Shown here in pieces: positions 23,303 through 34,068 of a DNA stretch of 64,000 nucleotides; the first letter of the stretch is position 1; every line of letters starts with the position of its first letter. The notes beneath the pieces are model-generated. The model saw nothing but the letters and a program-made list of their open reading frames with translations, did not search any database and had not been told where the DNA came from. The stretch is taken from NCBI GenBank assembly GCA_026936325.1, contig JAPTHN010000008.1, positions 14,841,259 to 14,905,258 of the forward strand, written 5' to 3'. The stretch is from Platynereis dumerilii. Taxonomy: Eukaryota > Annelida > Polychaeta > Phyllodocida > Nereididae. Position numbers and translations under genes: made by a program.

Positions 23303-23439
23303 TATGTAAAAGTAATTGTGATAAGTTATGGACTGCCTACTTAACAGTTCTCTCTCTCTTTCTGACTCAAATTTGTCTTTTTGTTGAGATAAAAGAATTA
23401 ACTCAAATTCTTGTCTTGAGCAAGTAACTGCCTCATGAA

Positions 23440-24063
23440 CTTCAACAACGTCATGCATCACTACAAAACCATTGTGCACGAATAATTGAAAGAAATTTTG
23501 ATTATGTTAATGTTAGAGGTTTGGATCTAGTGTCCCAACTAGGGTGGATGAACATTCGTGGGCGCTTCTTCTACTTTCAAGTTTTGTTAATTTTCAAATG
23601 TGTTCATGGATTAGCACCAAATTATCTCACAAATAATATTGTATTTGAGTTTGAGGTGTCTGATAAGACCACCCGAAAACATGACATGAATTTGTATTTA
23701 AGTTTACCTGATAGCGAATTTCATAAAAAGATGTTATTCTATAATGGAGCAAAGGAATGGAATCAGTTGCCAAAATATTTGAAAGATTGCTGTGATTTGG
23801 TTAAGTTTAAAAGAATGTTGAAATGTTATGTTAAGAAGAAATTTTAATGTTCTGTTGTTAAGGATGTGCCAGTAGTTTTTACCATTTTTATCAGTTTTAC
23901 TTTACATTTTGTTTTAACTTTACAATTTTCTGTTAATTGTGTTTTAATATTGTTTTACTTTATTATTATACATGTTCTCATTGTAATTCTGAAGGGCCCG
24001 GTTGAAAAACAGCATAGCTGAACTGGTCTTACCCTTTGAAAATATATTTAAAAAAAAAAAAAA
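23440..24063 (+). mobile_element. LINE 3' fragment (reverse transcriptase C-terminus, 3'UTR, poly(A) tail)
   Basis: The frame running to the TAA at 23847 contains QRHASLQNHCARIIER, DLVSQLGWMNIRGRFFYF, FKCVHGLAPNYL and FYNGAKEWNQLPKYLKDC. This is the characteristic end of CR1/L2/Jockey-like LINE reverse transcriptases ('LGW...R...FK...GLAP.YL...GA..WN.LP'). A short 3'UTR with 'gaagggcccggttgaaaaa' and an A-rich tail at about 24047-24063 follow. The 5' part is missing, as expected for 5'-truncated insertion, and a stop interrupts the upstream frame. Confidence 0.8.
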
Positions 24064-24069
24064 TAATAA

Positions 24070-24128
24070 ATCACTTGTAATGACGTGAAAATCTTAAATA
24101 TTCTTGAATTTCACTGATGTTTAGTGAT
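24070..24128 (+). promoter_or_regulatory. Orphan SECIS-like hairpin
   Basis: ATGA at 24080-24083, AAA at 24096-24098 and TGAT at 24115-24118 are arranged as in the copy B hairpin. GTGAAA and TTTCAC pair perfectly, and outer ATCACT pairs with AGTGAT. No Sec-containing exon lies between it and the copy B stop; the intervening DNA is mainly the LINE fragment. It may be a tandem duplicate of the copy B 3'UTR or the last trace of a deleted deiodinase copy. Confidence 0.6.
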
Positions 24129-24782
24129 GGAATTTTTTGATGTTGTTGAAGTTGCTAAGTGAGCTAAGACGTTTGAGTCATGGGGGCGTAATTTGGTGGG
24201 GGAAGGGGGGACATGTCCTCCCCATATATTTACCTGGGGGAAATGATATGAAATATCCCCACTTTTTTGTGTGAGATCAAATAAGATGTGGTAATGGCCC
24301 TTGCCTTGGGTCTGCCAAGATATTTTAGATAATAGGCTTATTATAGATGATGGAGTAAAGTCCATTCATACATGTTTTATATAAATATAAATTCTGTTGT
24401 TTGACACTAATACTATTACCTTATGTTTATTGAACAATACATATTTATATTATTTGCGTTACTAATTTACCATATTTTAATCAATTAATTGTCTTTATCA
24501 CACTAACAGTCTAAAAACTACTGACATTTTGCAGTTTATTTATTTTTAGATAATGCAGTCTAGGCAGCTTTAATGACTGTGATTATCTATACTATTACTT
24601 TTTCTTGGAAAAATAAACAAGTGTTTCATATGCATTTCAAGTGTTATGTTATTTATGCATTCACAATTTCTACTGCCCTGGATGTGCAGCTAAACATTCT
24701 TCTTTTAACCATCTGGTCTGGAGGCCAGCCTTGTCAAATGCTTCTCTCAGAGAACTCTTTGTCTGGCCTGCCGGAGGACAAG
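24129..24782. other. Spacer between copy B and pseudogene C
   Basis: AT-rich sequence with no recognised exon or repeat. A G-rich stretch (about 24180-24240) is the only compositional change. Confidence 0.4.
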
Positions 24783-25633
24783 AAACTAGAAGATAATACT
24801 ACACCTTTTGAAGAACCACTGGGAAGAGTTTGTGAGTGAAAGCAAAGCTTTCGAAAGGATCTCTCTGGATTTTATGCTTGTCTTGATGCCAGAAGGTGGC
24901 AGGAAGGATTATGTTGAAACTCAATTGCAAGACCTGGCATCCCTCTAGTGATAAATTTTGGAAACTGCACCTGACCCCGTTCGTGGCAAAGACAGTTTCC
25001 TTTGTTGAGCTTGTTGACAAGTTCCAAAGTGAGGCTGACTTTGTCATTGTTTACATTCAAGAAGCTCATTCCAGCGATGGCTGGTCTTTCAGCAACAACA
25101 ACATTGAAATTAAGCAGCATAAAAGTAAGTGCCATGACAACAAACAATATTTGAAATGCACAGTGACGGAAATGGGGAGGAGCTCGGAGGAGCTGAGCTC
25201 CCTTGACCAAAAAACAGGGGGAGCTGTACCCTGCTACAGCTCCCTCAATGATCAGTAGTGAAATTACAATTATCATGTTACTTTTTCAGTCTTCATGGTA
25301 TTTTTAGCCAAAATTTTGCTATGGTGGAAGAATTCTTTCCCTTTAAAAAATTTGGAATGGAGAGCCACTGCCGCATGAGCCGAGAGCTCCCTCGATGAAA
25401 ATTTTCCATTTCCATCACTGGAAATGCAAATATTAACTTAAGACCTGCTAAATAAACTGCCCCTGGTGTTGGATACAATGAAAAATGAAGGGCGGTATGC
25501 TTACGCCTCTTTGCCAGAAAGGTTTTTCATCGTCCTTGACGGGACTGTTGAATTCGTTGGAGGAAGGGGACCGAGGGACTATCATGTGGAAGATGTTGAT
25601 GCTTTGGAAAACCATCGTCAAAAGTCAAAATAG
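24783..25633 (+). pseudogene. dio: Iodothyronine deiodinase pseudogene, copy C
   Basis: This is a degenerate relative of copy D. Similarity starts in mid exon 1 (about 24783) and continues through the Sec region (GNCT then TGA at 24972-24974, with Asn where the others have Ser) to donor gtaagt at 25125. Exon 2 resumes at about 25451 with LVLDTMKNEGRYAYASLPER and ends at TAG 25631-25633. Visible lesions are loss of the N-terminal half, about 13 bases missing before the GIPLV motif, CTA before GTG, a missing base right after the Sec codon, and a shortened end of exon 2 (DVDALENHRQ). The intron acceptor and the start of exon 2 (LEDR...INC) are gone. It cannot encode an enzyme. Confidence 0.85.
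25161..25420. mobile_element. hAT-type MITE in the intron of pseudogene C
   Basis: This 260-base element starts cagtgacggaaatgg and ends ccatttccatcactg. It is flanked by the 8-base duplication GAAATGCA (25153-25160 and 25421-25428). The matching unoccupied site tttgaaatgcaaatattaa is present in the copy D intron near 28505-28525, so the insertion postdates the C/D duplication. Confidence 0.88.
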
Positions 25634-25913
25634 AATACTTTGTATGTGCATGACTGCATGTGAAATCCAATCAAAATCAGTCAGTTTAAAATTTTCTTAA
25701 GCGATCAATGTCATTCCTTCTGTTCTTTAAATTTCTTCCTGGACCGATTTTCAGGTGAGTAACTTACATGCAGACAGATATTTGTATTGACAAAGAGAGG
25801 GGTCACATCGATGAGTTAATAGAATGAACCCCTGTGGGAGAGATTTAACTATTGAATGAATCCGTTGTTGTATATCAATTTTTGGTGTTTCCAGTTCAGG
25901 ACACAACATCAAA

Positions 25914-26070
25914 CATATTGTGTAATGATGAGGAATTACTGAAAATGCTTATTAAGGATTTCTTTGATGTCTCAGTATGGATTTTTCTGTTGTTTCAAAG
26001 CAAAAGCAGATAAGTTTGATATTACAAACATGATAAGGAATATGGGAGATGCAAATAAATAAAAAGACTA
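25914..26070 (+). promoter_or_regulatory. SECIS-like element and poly(A) region retained by pseudogene C
   Basis: ATGA at 25925-25928, AAA in the loop at 25942-25945 and TGAT at 25965-25968 are present. The stem GAGGAATT pairs with GGATTTCTT using G-U pairs, and outer CATATTG pairs with AGTATGG. AATAAA lies near 26057-26064. It is nearly identical to the copy D hairpin at 31053-31119. Confidence 0.75.
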
Positions 26071-26392
26071 TAATGTAAATCACATATCTTTTTCAATTAG
26101 TCCAGTTATATTAAGTCAGGAATTTAAAAATTGCTTCATTCAGTTTTCTTGTGAATTTGAGTTTGTTAATATGTCAGTTATCCCGCAAAATAAGTTAACC
26201 ACTCATCATGCTCATAAACTGGGAAAATAGTCAATAGTCTGATTTTTTGAAGCTTGCCAAAGTATGGCTTCTCTGCTACTAGTTCATCTCTTGTCTGGCT
26301 GTTTGTCTAGCTGTCCAGCTGTCCTTCTATCAGGCTGTCTATCTACTTGTCTGCTTGTCAATACCATGTCATGGCAAATAGTATGTATACAG

Positions 26393-26530
<138 letters not shown>

Positions 26531-27170
26531 GCTGTATGTCTATATATCTGATACTGTATGAAAGGTTGGGTTGAAGTAGGCCGATCAAAATTTAGGTTTG
26601 CATGTCATCCAGGGACTGCATTCAGGACAATGTTCTGGAAAGACTGGAAAGAGCATTTTCAACTGTCCTAAAAAAATTACACAAACATTTGGATCCAATG
26701 CTAAGATATATGTGCAAGAGCTGTTGAATTATTTATTGCCATATTGGGCTCTGACATGCCAACTAGGAGCCTGTCACCTATATTGAGAGGGTACACCAAC
26801 TGGATAAACTAAGGTATCTTTTTGTATTATTTAGATTGATCAGGTTGAAGATTGTTTATTGAGCACTCTTGGATCCAAAAACAATGAAACTCACATAATA
26901 CATGGAAACATGACTTGGAATATAGACCAATGAAACTTCATTTTGAGATTATGCAACATTGTGACATCATCAGGTGAGCTGCTATCTGTGCTCTGATTGG
27001 CTGAGGCCATGCACTGTTGAGTGTTGATCATCAGAGTGAAGTTCAGCTTTTTTTGATGTTGCAAAATGGGGTATAAATAAGACCAAATGGTTGTATGGTG
27101 GTATTTTTAGATGTACTCCCACTCGTGAAGATATCCGGAGTCCTCTGGACCCACCCGTCCACTATCTAGG

Positions 27171-27272
27171 CCTATTCTATTCTATTCTATTCTATTCTAT
27201 TCTATTCTATTCTATTCTATTCTATTCTATTCTATTCTATTTTATTCTATTCTATTCTATTCTATTTTATCT
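27171..27272 (+). repeat. (TTCTA)n pentanucleotide microsatellite
   Basis: About 20 units of ttcta with one or two T-for-C changes near the end. Confidence 0.9.
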
Positions 27273-27847
27273 TTCTAGTCTAAATATATCTCTATTTTTG
27301 TCTTCAATTTTTTGAAACAGTAACATAATCCAACTGCCTTTCATACATTGAATATGAAATACAATTTAATGAAAGTTATGGTATGTTCCAACAAAATCTT
27401 TTTAGTGCTGCGCGCACTCCATGGCTGTGCCATTTAGGCCTACATAAATATCTTATCTGAACGACATCCAGCTGGAAATTTGGGGTTCAAACCCATGCAG
27501 ACGAAGACCTTCAGCAAAACGAGCCTGAACTTAAACACTCATTTCAATATTACTTGTTTTGTCTATTTCCAATTCACTTTGAAAATGCATACTTTTTATT
27601 TGTATTATGATATCAGATGCCTAATGTATAAACTTTGATTGTCCCGTTTTTCATATAAAATTATAAATAGAAAAATAAAGCTTATCAGATAACAGATTGC
27701 CTAATCTATCAATGTTGATTGTTCCGTTTTTCATAAAAGTAGAACAATTTAGCTCTGTTACCTTTTTATTGACTGAGATTATTGAATCTTGTTTCATATG
27801 TTATGATCAAAGTAGCATTATACTACCTCTATTTTGCTTATTTGCAG

Positions 27848-30615
27848 CAATGGCGAATATTGTCATACGCTTCTTCAAGTTTTTGGGAACATGTCTTTCA
27901 ATGGTGTTCGCTTTCAGTATGATGAGCATAATGTCAAAGATTGCTCCATCTTATACCAAAAAAATGATGATCAAAGAAAGCGAAAGAAATGGAATGAGCT
28001 TAACCAAACTCACATATGAAGATTGGACTGATAGCATGCCTACCTGGAAGGTAATACTGCATGTTTTGAAGATCCCTTGGGAAGAGTTTGTGAACGAGTG
28101 TAAGGCTTTCGAAGGATCGCCCGCTCCGGATTTTCCGGTCGTCTTGATGCCAGAAGATGGTGAGAAGAAGTACATTGAAACTCAACTGCTCAAAAAATAT
28201 GCAAGACCAGGCATCCCTCTGGTGATTAATTTTGGAAGCTGCACCTGACCCCCATTCGTGGCAAAGACGGCTTCCTTTGTCGAGCTTGTTAAAAAGTTCC
28301 AAAGTGAGGCTGACTTTGTCATTGTTTATATTCAAGAAGCTCATTCCAGCGATGGCTGGTTCTTCAACAACAACTATGCTGAAATTAAGCAGCATAAAAG
28401 TAAGTGACGTGACCACAAACCCAGCCCTGTTTTAGTAAACACACCATCATTTAGGCAAGCTAACTGTGACAACATGCTTCTCCTTTTCTATATATATAAA
28501 ACATGTTTGAAATGCAAATATTAATTAAAATAAACATAAAGCATTATAAAGTTACAATCGAAAGCCTCTTATAATATCGCATTTAAGGCAAGTATGGTAC
28601 TTTTTGTCACCTTAAGGTTCCTTTCCAAAACACACATCTGTAATTCTACCTCCATAAGTGCAGCCTGCCCCAACCTTGTCCTTTTCTTGTAAATTGCAAA
28701 GTGCATATAACTTATACTGTTACATATTAAATAGATGGTTGTAATTGATATGCCTGAAATTCACATTAATAGCCATGAGATTGACTTTGTAAAACAATTT
28801 AACTTTTTCAGCATAATAATCGATGAGAACCTTAACTGGAAAGCCCATTCTAGTAGTGTCAGTAGTAAAATATCAAAAACAATTGGTTTATTAAATAGAT
28901 TAAAAATTATTCTCCCTCCAGAGGTACTTTTGCATGACTACAAATTACTTTTCAAATTTTTCAATGGAGAACTTCAGGAGTCGCTGTTGTCCTTGGTAGG
29001 ATGCAATGAGCATGCTCATCCAAGGTATGCAACCAGGTTGACGGATCAGCAACTGTTACCTGTTCCGCGAGTAAGACATGAATTTGCAACTCAAAGTTTT
29101 TCATATAAATTACCAAGAATTTTCAATGCTATGGACAAAACAATTAGGGATAAACATTTTACTCATAGTTTTATAGGGTTTAAAATATATGTGAAAATTT
29201 TTAAAATTAAAAGTTATAGTACAGATTGTAGCATCACTAACTGTTATACGTATATGTCTTCGAAATTTAAATTAAAAAAAAAGTTTTTTTGTTGATTATT
29301 ATTATTAATTTGTTTGTTTATGCTTATATATAAGTTATAAGTTATCACATGATTATATAATTAACATTCACTCATTGTTATTTGTAGTATTTTAAAATGA
29401 TACTTTGTTTCATGCTGCATCACATGCACCTCCTCCTCTGGTCACACTACGACTTTGCCAGTCAACATTATACAATTATGGACTTCGGTTGAGGTCAATA
29501 TCAGGTTTTACGGACCTGACCGGTGATATTATCACTAGGTCAGGTCCGTAAAACCTGATATTGACCGAAACTGAAGTCCACAATTGTTTTGTTCCATGAT
29601 AATTTTTTTTTGGGGAAATTTTTTTTTTCTGGAAATTTTTTTTTTTGGGAAAATATTTTTTTTGTTGAAATTTTATTTTTTTTTTATTATTATTTTTTTT
29701 TTCCCGAAAATTTTTTTTTTTTTTAATTTTCTTTTTTTTCGGAAATTTTTTTTTTTGGAATTTTTTTTTTTTTTTCTAAAAATTTTTTTTTTTGGAATTT
29801 TTTTTTTTTGGAATTTTTTTTTTTTTTGGAATTTTTTTTTTTTTGAAATTTTTTTTCCAGGGAAGTCAATAACAAATTTTATATTCACTGATCAGTGAAT
29901 AACACATTTGTTATTGACCTGCCTGTCACACACCACTGCACACAGGTGAACATCACATTATGCAGGTGGGTTGTTGGCCAATCAGGAGGCTTGTTACATA
30001 GGGGTCATGGAACAAATCTCAATAGCCCATGATAATTTTTGGTTTCTTTTTTTTTTCTTCTTCTTATTAATATTATTATTTTTTTTTTCTTTCTCTCCCT
30101 TCTTCTTTGCTGTTTCAATATAATAATAATTTACATGCATGTAATGAATATTGGTAATTAATATTGGTAATTTGATGGACTTATATATATAATGAATTAT
30201 ACGTTTCTATAGAAAGGTGGCCACTTGCTAGCGGTTTTTTAAAAAACCTTTAAGCGGTCTCCTGGCTCTGTAACTAATTATTGAGTCTAATAAATGTTGT
30301 CTGAGTCTGAGTCTGAGTCTGATATTCAATATCCTCAACATGAACCAAATTCTAAAGTTATTTCATCATCCTATTTCAGCCCTGGAAGATAGGGCCATCG
30401 CCGCGAAGATCTTCACTTCAATGGAGGACATCAACTGCCCCCTGGTGTTGGATACAATGAAAAATGAAGGGCGGTATGCCTATGCCTCTTTGCCGGAAAG
30501 GTTTTTCATCATCCTTGACGGGACTGTTGAATTCGTTGGAGGAAGGGGACCGAGGGACTATCATGTGGAAGATGTTGAAGCTTGGTTGGAAAGCCATCGT
30601 CAAAAGTCAAAATAG
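27848..30615 (+). CDS. dio: Iodothyronine deiodinase, selenoprotein, copy D (intact)
   Basis: Two coding exons, 27848-28399 (ATG 27850) and 30380-30615 (TAG), give 261 residues with Sec at 133 (TGA 28246-28248). Layout: hydrophobic membrane anchor about residues 5-30; linker with KLTYEDWTDSMPTW and EGSPAPDFPVVLMP; thioredoxin-like core VINFGSCT-Sec-[14 protein letters not shown] with Glu163 and His165 at the spacing of the active-site Glu/His of human DIO1; IKQHK with His182 matching DIO1 His174; then [22 protein letters not shown] and VEDVEAWLE. Such enzymes reductively deiodinate thyroid hormones at ER or plasma membranes. Donor gtaagt at 28400 and acceptor ttcag (30375-30379) are phase 1. 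The start is fixed by the acceptor two bases upstream, as in A and B. Which deiodinase type it is cannot be decided from sequence alone. Confidence 0.93.
28690..29340 (+). mobile_element. LINE fragment with internal deletion, in copy D intron
   Basis: The frame 28735-29295 contains IIIDENLNWKAHSSSVSSKI and SKTIGLLNRLKIILPPEVLL, then FKFFNGELQESL, RYATRLTDQQLLPVPRVR and the end of an RT C-terminus. Normal LINE sequence between the 'LNRLK..LP..VLL' and '.FK..NG..P' motifs is missing, so this is an internally deleted, inactive copy. A/T-rich sequence follows the stop. Confidence 0.7.
29473..29586. repeat. Near-perfect palindrome, about 50-base arms
   Basis: The left arm (29473-29522, ending cggacctgacc) and the right arm (29537-29586, beginning ggtcaggtccg) are inverted copies with very few differences around a 14-base centre. 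This could extrude as a cruciform or fold in RNA. It may be one end of a foldback element whose other end is the palindrome at 29864-29918. Confidence 0.85.
29606..29918. repeat. T-rich tract followed by a second palindrome
   Basis: From 29606 to about 29860 runs of 6-14 T are separated by short ggaaa or ggaat words. Then gtcaataacaaattttatat and its approximate inverse ending tttgttattgac (29864-29918) form a hairpin around ctgatcag. Lysine- or phenylalanine-rich frames over this tract are artefacts of composition. Confidence 0.75.
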
Positions 30616-31052
30616 AATACTTTTGACATTGTGTGTAACTGCTTAGGCCTTCATGTATAATAATATGCAATCCGATCAAAATTTCTGAAGGGATCAATGT
30701 CATTCAGCATTTTTCTGTTGCTTAAATTTCTTCCTGGACCGATTTCAAGGAAGCCTTTCGAGTAAAAGTAAGATATAACTTATATGTAGACAGATCTACT
30801 AGTATTATTGACTAAAATGGTCACATTTATACAGGGTTGTAACCAGCGCATCTAGACATGGCGACATTTCCTATCTCTTCTATGTTAATTTTGGGCCATG
30901 GGGGGTACATGGCCCAATGCCCCCCCTTAAATACGCCACAGCATTTATAAATCAAAAAGAATCCCTAGAGGCGAGAGACTGAACTATCGAATGAATCCTC
31001 TGTTGCATATCAAACTTATATGTTTTAAATACGGTCTGGAAACAACATCAAA

Positions 31053-31202
31053 CATATTGTGTAATGATGAGGAATTACTGAAAATGCTTATTAAGGATTT
31101 CTTTGATGTCTCAGTATGGATTTTGCTGTTGATTTCCATGAGAAGCAGATAAGTTTGATATTACAAACATGATAATGAATTTGGGAGACACAAATAAATA
31201 AA
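31053..31202 (+). promoter_or_regulatory. SECIS-like element and poly(A) signals of copy D
   Basis: ATGA at 31064-31067, AAA at 31081-31083 and TGAT at 31104-31107 form the SECIS core. GAGGAATT pairs with GGATTTCTT through Watson-Crick and G-U pairs, and CATATTG with AGTATGG forms the outer helix. Overlapping AATAAA signals lie at 31193-31202. The hairpin starts 438 bases after the stop of copy D and would supply Sec insertion for its UGA. Confidence 0.85.
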
Positions 31203-31862
31203 AGTCTTTAATGCAATCGCCTTTTTTTCAATTTTTTAAATACAGAAAATCCAAAAGATTTTTGGAAATTTTTCAAAACTGAAGCACGAAGATTATGCAA
31301 ATAGTTTCACGGAATGGAAGACTGTCAAACATGAAGTAGGGAATTTGTGGAAGGAAATTTGGAACGCGCGCAAGGCTTACAAAGGCCAGCCAGCCCCAGA
31401 GTTTCCAGTTATCAAAATGCCACAAGATGGCAGCAAAGACTATGTCGAAATGCAGTTTCTGGAGAAATATGCAAGACCAGGTGTCCCTCTGGTGATAAAC
31501 TTTGGAAGCTGCACCTGACCCCCGTTCATGGCAAAGATCGGTGACTTTGTTGAGCTTGTTGACAAGTTCCAAAGTGAGGCTGACTTTGTCATTGTTTACA
31601 TCGACGAGGCCCATGCGAGTGATGGTTGGGCAATGGAAAATAATTATGCCAGTATAAAGGCACATAAGTGTAAGTATTCAACTCAAATAGTATAATTTAT
31701 TAAGAACTTTCAGTAATTGCTTGGCAATTAATGCTTGCAATATCATGTTCCAGTCGAGGGGACTTGGAGGTTTTCTTTTTTGTCCGATTCAAAAACTAAT
31801 TTGGTCTTAACTATGTAAGCTTAATCCTGACCTTTGGAAGTTCATTTCGAATATCATCCATA

Positions 31863-32340
31863 GCACAAAGGTCTGTTTTTCACTCACCAGTAGCTTTCGC
31901 TAGTGATGCACGGATAGTGAAATTAGTCGGATACCGGATAATCCAGCAACACCAACTGCCGGATACCGGATAGTTACTGGATATTTGGAACTGGATAATA
32001 AACATACAAAAAGGAAGTTTTCCTGGCTTTACAGTTGATAATAAATTTTTTTCTGATAGCCGAGAGATATCGTGTCCAGCGAGGAGCATCCCAGATATCC
32101 GGTTCTGACACCATAACTCTGCCGGATACTGGATATCCTGCAAATTCCAATATTCGGCCGGATACTGGATACCTTGCCGGATATCCATGCATCCCTAGAA
32201 CTTTTCCCCATATCCCATGGGCTTTTTCAGCTTACGGAGGCTCCCATCACTTGACTTGACCCTGGGCAGTCATGTGACCAACAGAGACAGATGAAGATGA
32301 GGGCGAAAGCTCCTGGTGAGTGAAAAACAGACCTTTGTGC
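31863..32340. mobile_element. MITE with 'gcacaaaggtctgtttttca' ends
   Basis: The left end (31863-31899) and right end (32303-32340) are inverted copies of about 37 bases with one or two differences. The element contains a second MITE at 31900-32198. No clear target-site duplication was found. Confidence 0.75.
31900..32198. mobile_element. Nested MITE rich in 'ccggatac' words (hAT-like ends)
   Basis: Ends ctagtgatgcacggata and tatccatgcatccctag are inverted copies. The interior repeats ggatactggata and ccggatatcc many times, a subterminal-repeat style common in hAT elements. I could not confirm an 8-base duplication. Confidence 0.65.
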
Positions 32341-32936
32341 AACGGATAAAATTCAAAATTATCTTATCATATTTTAATATTCGCGCAGCAAAACGGCCAT
32401 AGGCCGCTTTTTGAAGTGAATTGAGCACAAGAGAGGTTTCCAGAATCTGTGCAGTGATGGTCTCAACATCAATGGTCGACAGAAGGAAATTAGGTCAAAT
32501 GGGTCCAGCTTCTTATCAATGATCTACTTTCTAATTTAACAAAACATGATATAGGCCTATTCATATTCAAAAGTGTCTTAAAAATTCAATTTCCTCCAGT
32601 AGTGTTCCCTGTATCTATAATTTTTATGTAATAGTTATAAGCCTTGACAAGCTAAATTGAATTATTAACATTACATGTGATTCTTTTCATTTCAATACAG
32701 ACAACAAGAAAATATAACAAAATTAAAGTTACATAATCTTTGCTAACTTATGAGTATGTAACAGTGAGCAATTAATACATGCAGATCATGTTATTGGTTT
32801 TTTTTAAATCACTATTATTTAATATCGACAATCTAGCATAGACTTGAATTTGGCAGCTTTCATTGTTGTCTTGCTCTTTACTATTTAGCTGACAACCTAT
32901 CAATTATATTTATCCCTAATCCTATTTATTTGCTAT

Positions 32937-32937
32937 C

Positions 32938-33030
<93 letters not shown>

Positions 33031-33083
33031 CATCCATCCATCCATCCATCCATCCATCCATCCATCCATCCATCCATCCATCC

Positions 33084-33129
<46 letters not shown>

Positions 33130-33130
33130 A
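32937..33130 (+). repeat. Compound (TATC)n(CATC)n microsatellite
   Basis: About 23 tatc units, then about 14 catc units near 33028-33085, then tatc again. This is one of the longest simple repeats in the window. Confidence 0.92.
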
Positions 33131-33435
33131 TATTCTATTTCTGATCTATTTTATCTTTCTAATAATTTTTAGTATAAATTTCTCCTATATTTCTCTATAT
33201 ATATCCTTCTTCAATTTTTTTGAAACAGTAACATAACTGCCTTTCATACATTGAATATGAAATAAATTTAAATGAAAGTTATGGTAATACTATAAATCCT
33301 AAAAAACCTTTTAAGTGCTGCGCGAATTCAGTGGTTGTGCCTGTGACAAATAAATGCGTGTTTATTTGTCTCAGGTTGCGCCATTTACATATCACCAAAT
33401 CATTTCACTGCCCGCTAGTCTTGGACACCATGAAC

Positions 33436-33797
33436 AAGAAAATGTTTTCAAAAAAAAAAAATAGAGGCGATTTTTAAAGCAAATTCAGCTTGTTCAGCAA
33501 ATTAGACCACATCTGCATGTTTTTTTACGCCGATCCCGCAAAAAGCGTCCCGTTCCGCACCTGCCCATCCGCGTTTTACTACGAAATCCCGCGGCCCGCC
33601 GTTCCGCAAATTTGGCCCCGTCCGCATTTTACTACGACGCTGGCCACCCGTTCTGATGACGAAGTTTCACAGCCTGATTTTTCAGATTTGGCCTCTGGCC
33701 TCCTATCGGGAGGCCTGTACCCAGCTATACAGAGGCGAGTGGCTATATATAGAATCACTAAGACTATATCAGCGAGGGGCTGATGCATCGCCTCAAA
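33436..33797. mobile_element. About 360-base insertion in exon 2 of copy E
   Basis: Coding similarity to the other deiodinases stops after LDTMN and resumes at NQGKY. The insert begins with an A-run and contains GC-rich repeated words (ccgttccgc, ccgcgttttactacg, ccgcattttactacg) weakly resembling the subterminal part of the hAT at about 11610-11640. Short inverted words gaggcgattttt and catcgcctcaaa lie near its ends. The family is unknown. Confidence 0.55.
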
Positions 33798-34068
33798 AAT
33801 CAGGGCAAATATGATTATGCTGCATTGCCCGAACGATTCTACATCGTCAAAGACGGGATTGTGGAATATGCTGGGAATAGAGGACCAATAGGCTACAAAG
33901 TAGAAGAGGTTGAGGAATGGTTGGAGAACTTCAGGAAAAATAAATCAAAATCAGATTAGATTATTTTACACTCTTAATAGAACCTAGATATAGAACCTAG
34001 ATTTGATGGTTCCTTGATTGAGGAACTTTGTGGTGAACTGACCAGTTCCTACAATGTAAATCACAGGT

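Larger units (their letters stand above)
28400..30379 (+). other. Intron of deiodinase copy D
   Basis: This 1980-base phase-1 intron is much longer than those of A and B because it holds a LINE fragment (28690-29340), a long palindrome (29473-29586), a T-rich tract (29606-29860), a second palindrome (about 29864-29918) and a short 'gtctga' repeat (30299-30322). Confidence 0.75.
31670..33400 (+). other. Region between the two coding parts of copy E
   Basis: Holds two nested MITEs (31863-32340), a (TATC)n/(CATC)n array (32937-33130), a stretch resembling the 5' flank of copy D (about 33205-33345), and a small hairpin (33348-33388, 'gacaaataaatg'...'catttattgtc'-like). No coding exon is seen. 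The presence of D-like upstream sequence here shows that copy E was rearranged. Confidence 0.55.
31246..33959 (+). pseudogene. dio: Iodothyronine deiodinase copy E, 5'-truncated and with interrupted exon 2
   Basis: An open segment 31246-31669 reads [43 protein letters not shown]-Sec-PPF (Sec TGA 31516-31518), EAHASDGW and IKAHK, with donor gtaagt at 31670. There is no ATG or membrane anchor: just upstream the sequence is the 3' flank of copy D. A pyrimidine tract plus cag at 31243-31245 could serve as an acceptor, but no upstream exon is visible. The exon 2 remains are HCPLVLDTMN (33403-33435) and NQGKYDYAALPERFYIVKDG through EEVEEWLENF to TAG (33798-33959), separated by an insertion. The first 20 or so codons of exon 2 are absent. 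Most likely a rearranged pseudogene, although the Sec domain itself is well preserved. Confidence 0.8.

Noticed and set aside
28000-28416. 138-residue antisense frame over copy D exon 1, and similar antisense frames over copies C and E
   Set aside because: Shadows of the deiodinase exon; absence of antisense stops follows from the sense codons.
29584-29898. Phe- and Lys-rich open frames on both strands
   Set aside because: Artefact of the T-rich tract in the copy D intron.
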